Of a DNA stretch of 64,000 nucleotides, positions 63,235-64,000 are shown piece by piece. The notes beneath the pieces were generated by a model. It searched no databases and was not told the DNA's origin. It was given only the letters and a program-made list of their open reading frames with translations. The DNA is from Nocardia vinacea. Lineage in GTDB: Bacteria; Actinomycetota; Actinomycetes; Mycobacteriales; Mycobacteriaceae. Within the stretch, counting starts at the first letter, position 1, and each line of letters starts with the position of its first letter. Made by a program: the position numbers and the translations under genes. The stretch lies in the NCBI RefSeq assembly GCF_035920345.1, contig NZ_CP109149.1, positions 930,001 through 994,000 of the forward strand. The letters run 5' to 3'.

Positions 63235-64000
63235 TTCTTGGTCTCCGTGTTCTCCAGTACGACGGCCAGCCCTTGGCCGACGCCGATGCAGAGGGCGGCG
63301 ACGCCCCAGCGTTGTTCGCGTTCGCGCAGTACCGCGGCCAGGGTGCCGAGCAGGCGGCCGCCGCTCGCGCCGAGCGGATGACCGAGGGCGATCGCCCCGC
63401 CCCGGATGTTCACGATCTCGGGATCGATACCCCAGGCGTCGACGCAGGCGAGGGACTGCACCGCGAAAGCCTCGTTGAGTTCGACCGCGCCCACCTGGTC
63501 CCAGGTGATGCCCGCTCGCCGCAGCGCCTGGTTGGCGGCCTCGACGGGTGCGTATCCGAAGATCTGCGGATCGAGCGCGAACACCCCGCGGCCCGCGATG
63601 CGTGCCAGCGGATCCCGACCGATCCGGTCCGCCGCGGCCGCGCTCCCCAGGAGAACGGCCGACGCGCCATCGCTGAGCGGTGACGCGTTGCCCGCGGTAA
63701 TGGAGCCGTCCGCGCCGAAGCTCGGCCGCAGCCGGGCCAGCGCGTCCACCGACGTATCGGGTCGGATGCCCTCGTCCCGGGTCAGCCCGGCAACGGGTGC
63801 GACCAGAGTGTCGTAGAAGCCCTCGTCCCAGGCGGCGGCCGCGAGCCGGTGCGAGCGAACCGCGAACTCGTCCTGGCGTTTTCGGTCGATGTCGAACTTC
63901 TCGGCGAGCTGTTCAGTGGCCGCGCCGAGGCTGACCGTCCACTCCGCGGGCATGCGTGGATTGACCAGCCGCCAGCCGAGCGTGGTGGAAACGAGCGCAG
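63231..64000 (-). CDS. pcaF: 3-oxoadipyl-CoA / acetyl-CoA thiolase (partial, N-terminus off window)
   Basis: The frame enters from the right edge and gives the C-terminal 255 residues of a thiolase: TAGNASPLSDGASAVLLGSA, the GIDPEIVNIRGGAIALGHPL His block and the second catalytic Cys in VAALCIGVGQG. The nucleophilic Cys89 region lies off the window. Next to CoA-transferase genes it most likely cleaves 3-oxoadipyl-CoA to acetyl-CoA and succinyl-CoA. The stop overlaps the pcaI start as ATGA. A generic acetoacetyl-CoA thiolase is possible. Confidence 0.8.
   Translation of the reverse strand, partial: ALVSTTLGWRLVNPRMPAEWTVSLGAATEQLAEKFDIDRKRQDEFAVRSHRLAAAAWDEGFYDTLVAPVAGLTRDEGIRPDTSVDALARLRPSFGADGSITAGNASPLSDGASAVLLGSAAAADRIGRDPLARIAGRGVFALDPQIFGYAPVEAANQALRRAGITWDQVGAVELNEAFAVQSLACVDAWGIDPEIVNIRGGAIALGHPLGASGGRLLGTLAAVLREREQRWGVAALCIGVGQGLAVVLENTETKK

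Overview
This is high-GC actinobacterial DNA, most likely from a Nocardia-like member of the Mycobacteriales. Evidence is GC-rich codon use, two wax ester synthase/diacylglycerol acyltransferases (WS/DGAT), an F420-dependent glucose-6-phosphate dehydrogenase, and many homologues of the Mycobacterium DosR (dormancy) regulon. No rRNA, tRNA or CRISPR array was seen.

Region 1 (1-34148) is a dormancy island. From the left it holds a cyclic-nucleotide-binding regulator and an Fe-S subunit of a [NiFe]-hydrogenase operon that leaves the window, a WS/DGAT, a P1B-type metal ATPase fused to a hemerythrin domain, a long-chain acyl-CoA synthetase, three universal stress proteins (USP), a DosS-like heme sensor kinase with no DosR beside it, a FabG3-like dehydrogenase, three Acg-like nitroreductases, flavodoxin-domain proteins, an AhpD-like protein, an Rv1733c-like membrane protein, a three-helix-bundle protein, a beta-lactamase-fold hydrolase, an Rv2006/OtsB1-like three-domain trehalose enzyme, an F420-type nitroreductase and a second WS/DGAT. 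Several intergenic spaces carry DosR-box-like sequences (GGGACTTNNGGCCC type or hspX type). Between the intact genes lie decayed ones: a USP tail, a kinase start, a phosphoribosyltransferase, a four-helix membrane protein, doxX and an acyl-carrier-like protein. The island is therefore both expanding by duplication and losing genes.

Region 2 (34149-42305) is mixed: a SnoaL-like remnant, an ArsR regulator with an AT-rich inverted-repeat operator, a hydrogenase-large-subunit (HycE-like) remnant, a SulP transporter and GTP-dependent PEP carboxykinase that are probably co-transcribed, a DUF5313 membrane protein, an alpha/beta hydrolase and a frameshifted phnA/yjdM.

Region 3 (42306-53043) is a mobile-element cluster. 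One IS110-family element sits inside the transposase gene of another. A lone tyrosine integrase is followed by a trio of overlapping tyrosine recombinases (RIT-type element) bounded by 24-bp inverted repeats. The trio cuts istB of an IS21 element, and that IS21 abuts a broken phosphotransferase gene.

Region 4 (53044-64000) holds a PknK-like Ser/Thr kinase-ATPase-LuxR regulator, then a pgi-gnd-fgd cassette in which every gene is damaged (5' truncation, frameshift, frameshift), a fumarylacetoacetase C-terminal fragment, and a convergent, tightly overlapping pcaF-pcaI-pcaJ operon for the end of the beta-ketoadipate pathway.

Working hypothesis: the left half is a hypoxia/redox survival module (hydrogen metabolism, storage lipid, stress proteins, nitroreductases, trehalose metabolism) under a DosS-type sensor. 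The right half is a landing zone for mobile elements where displaced or redundant genes are decaying.
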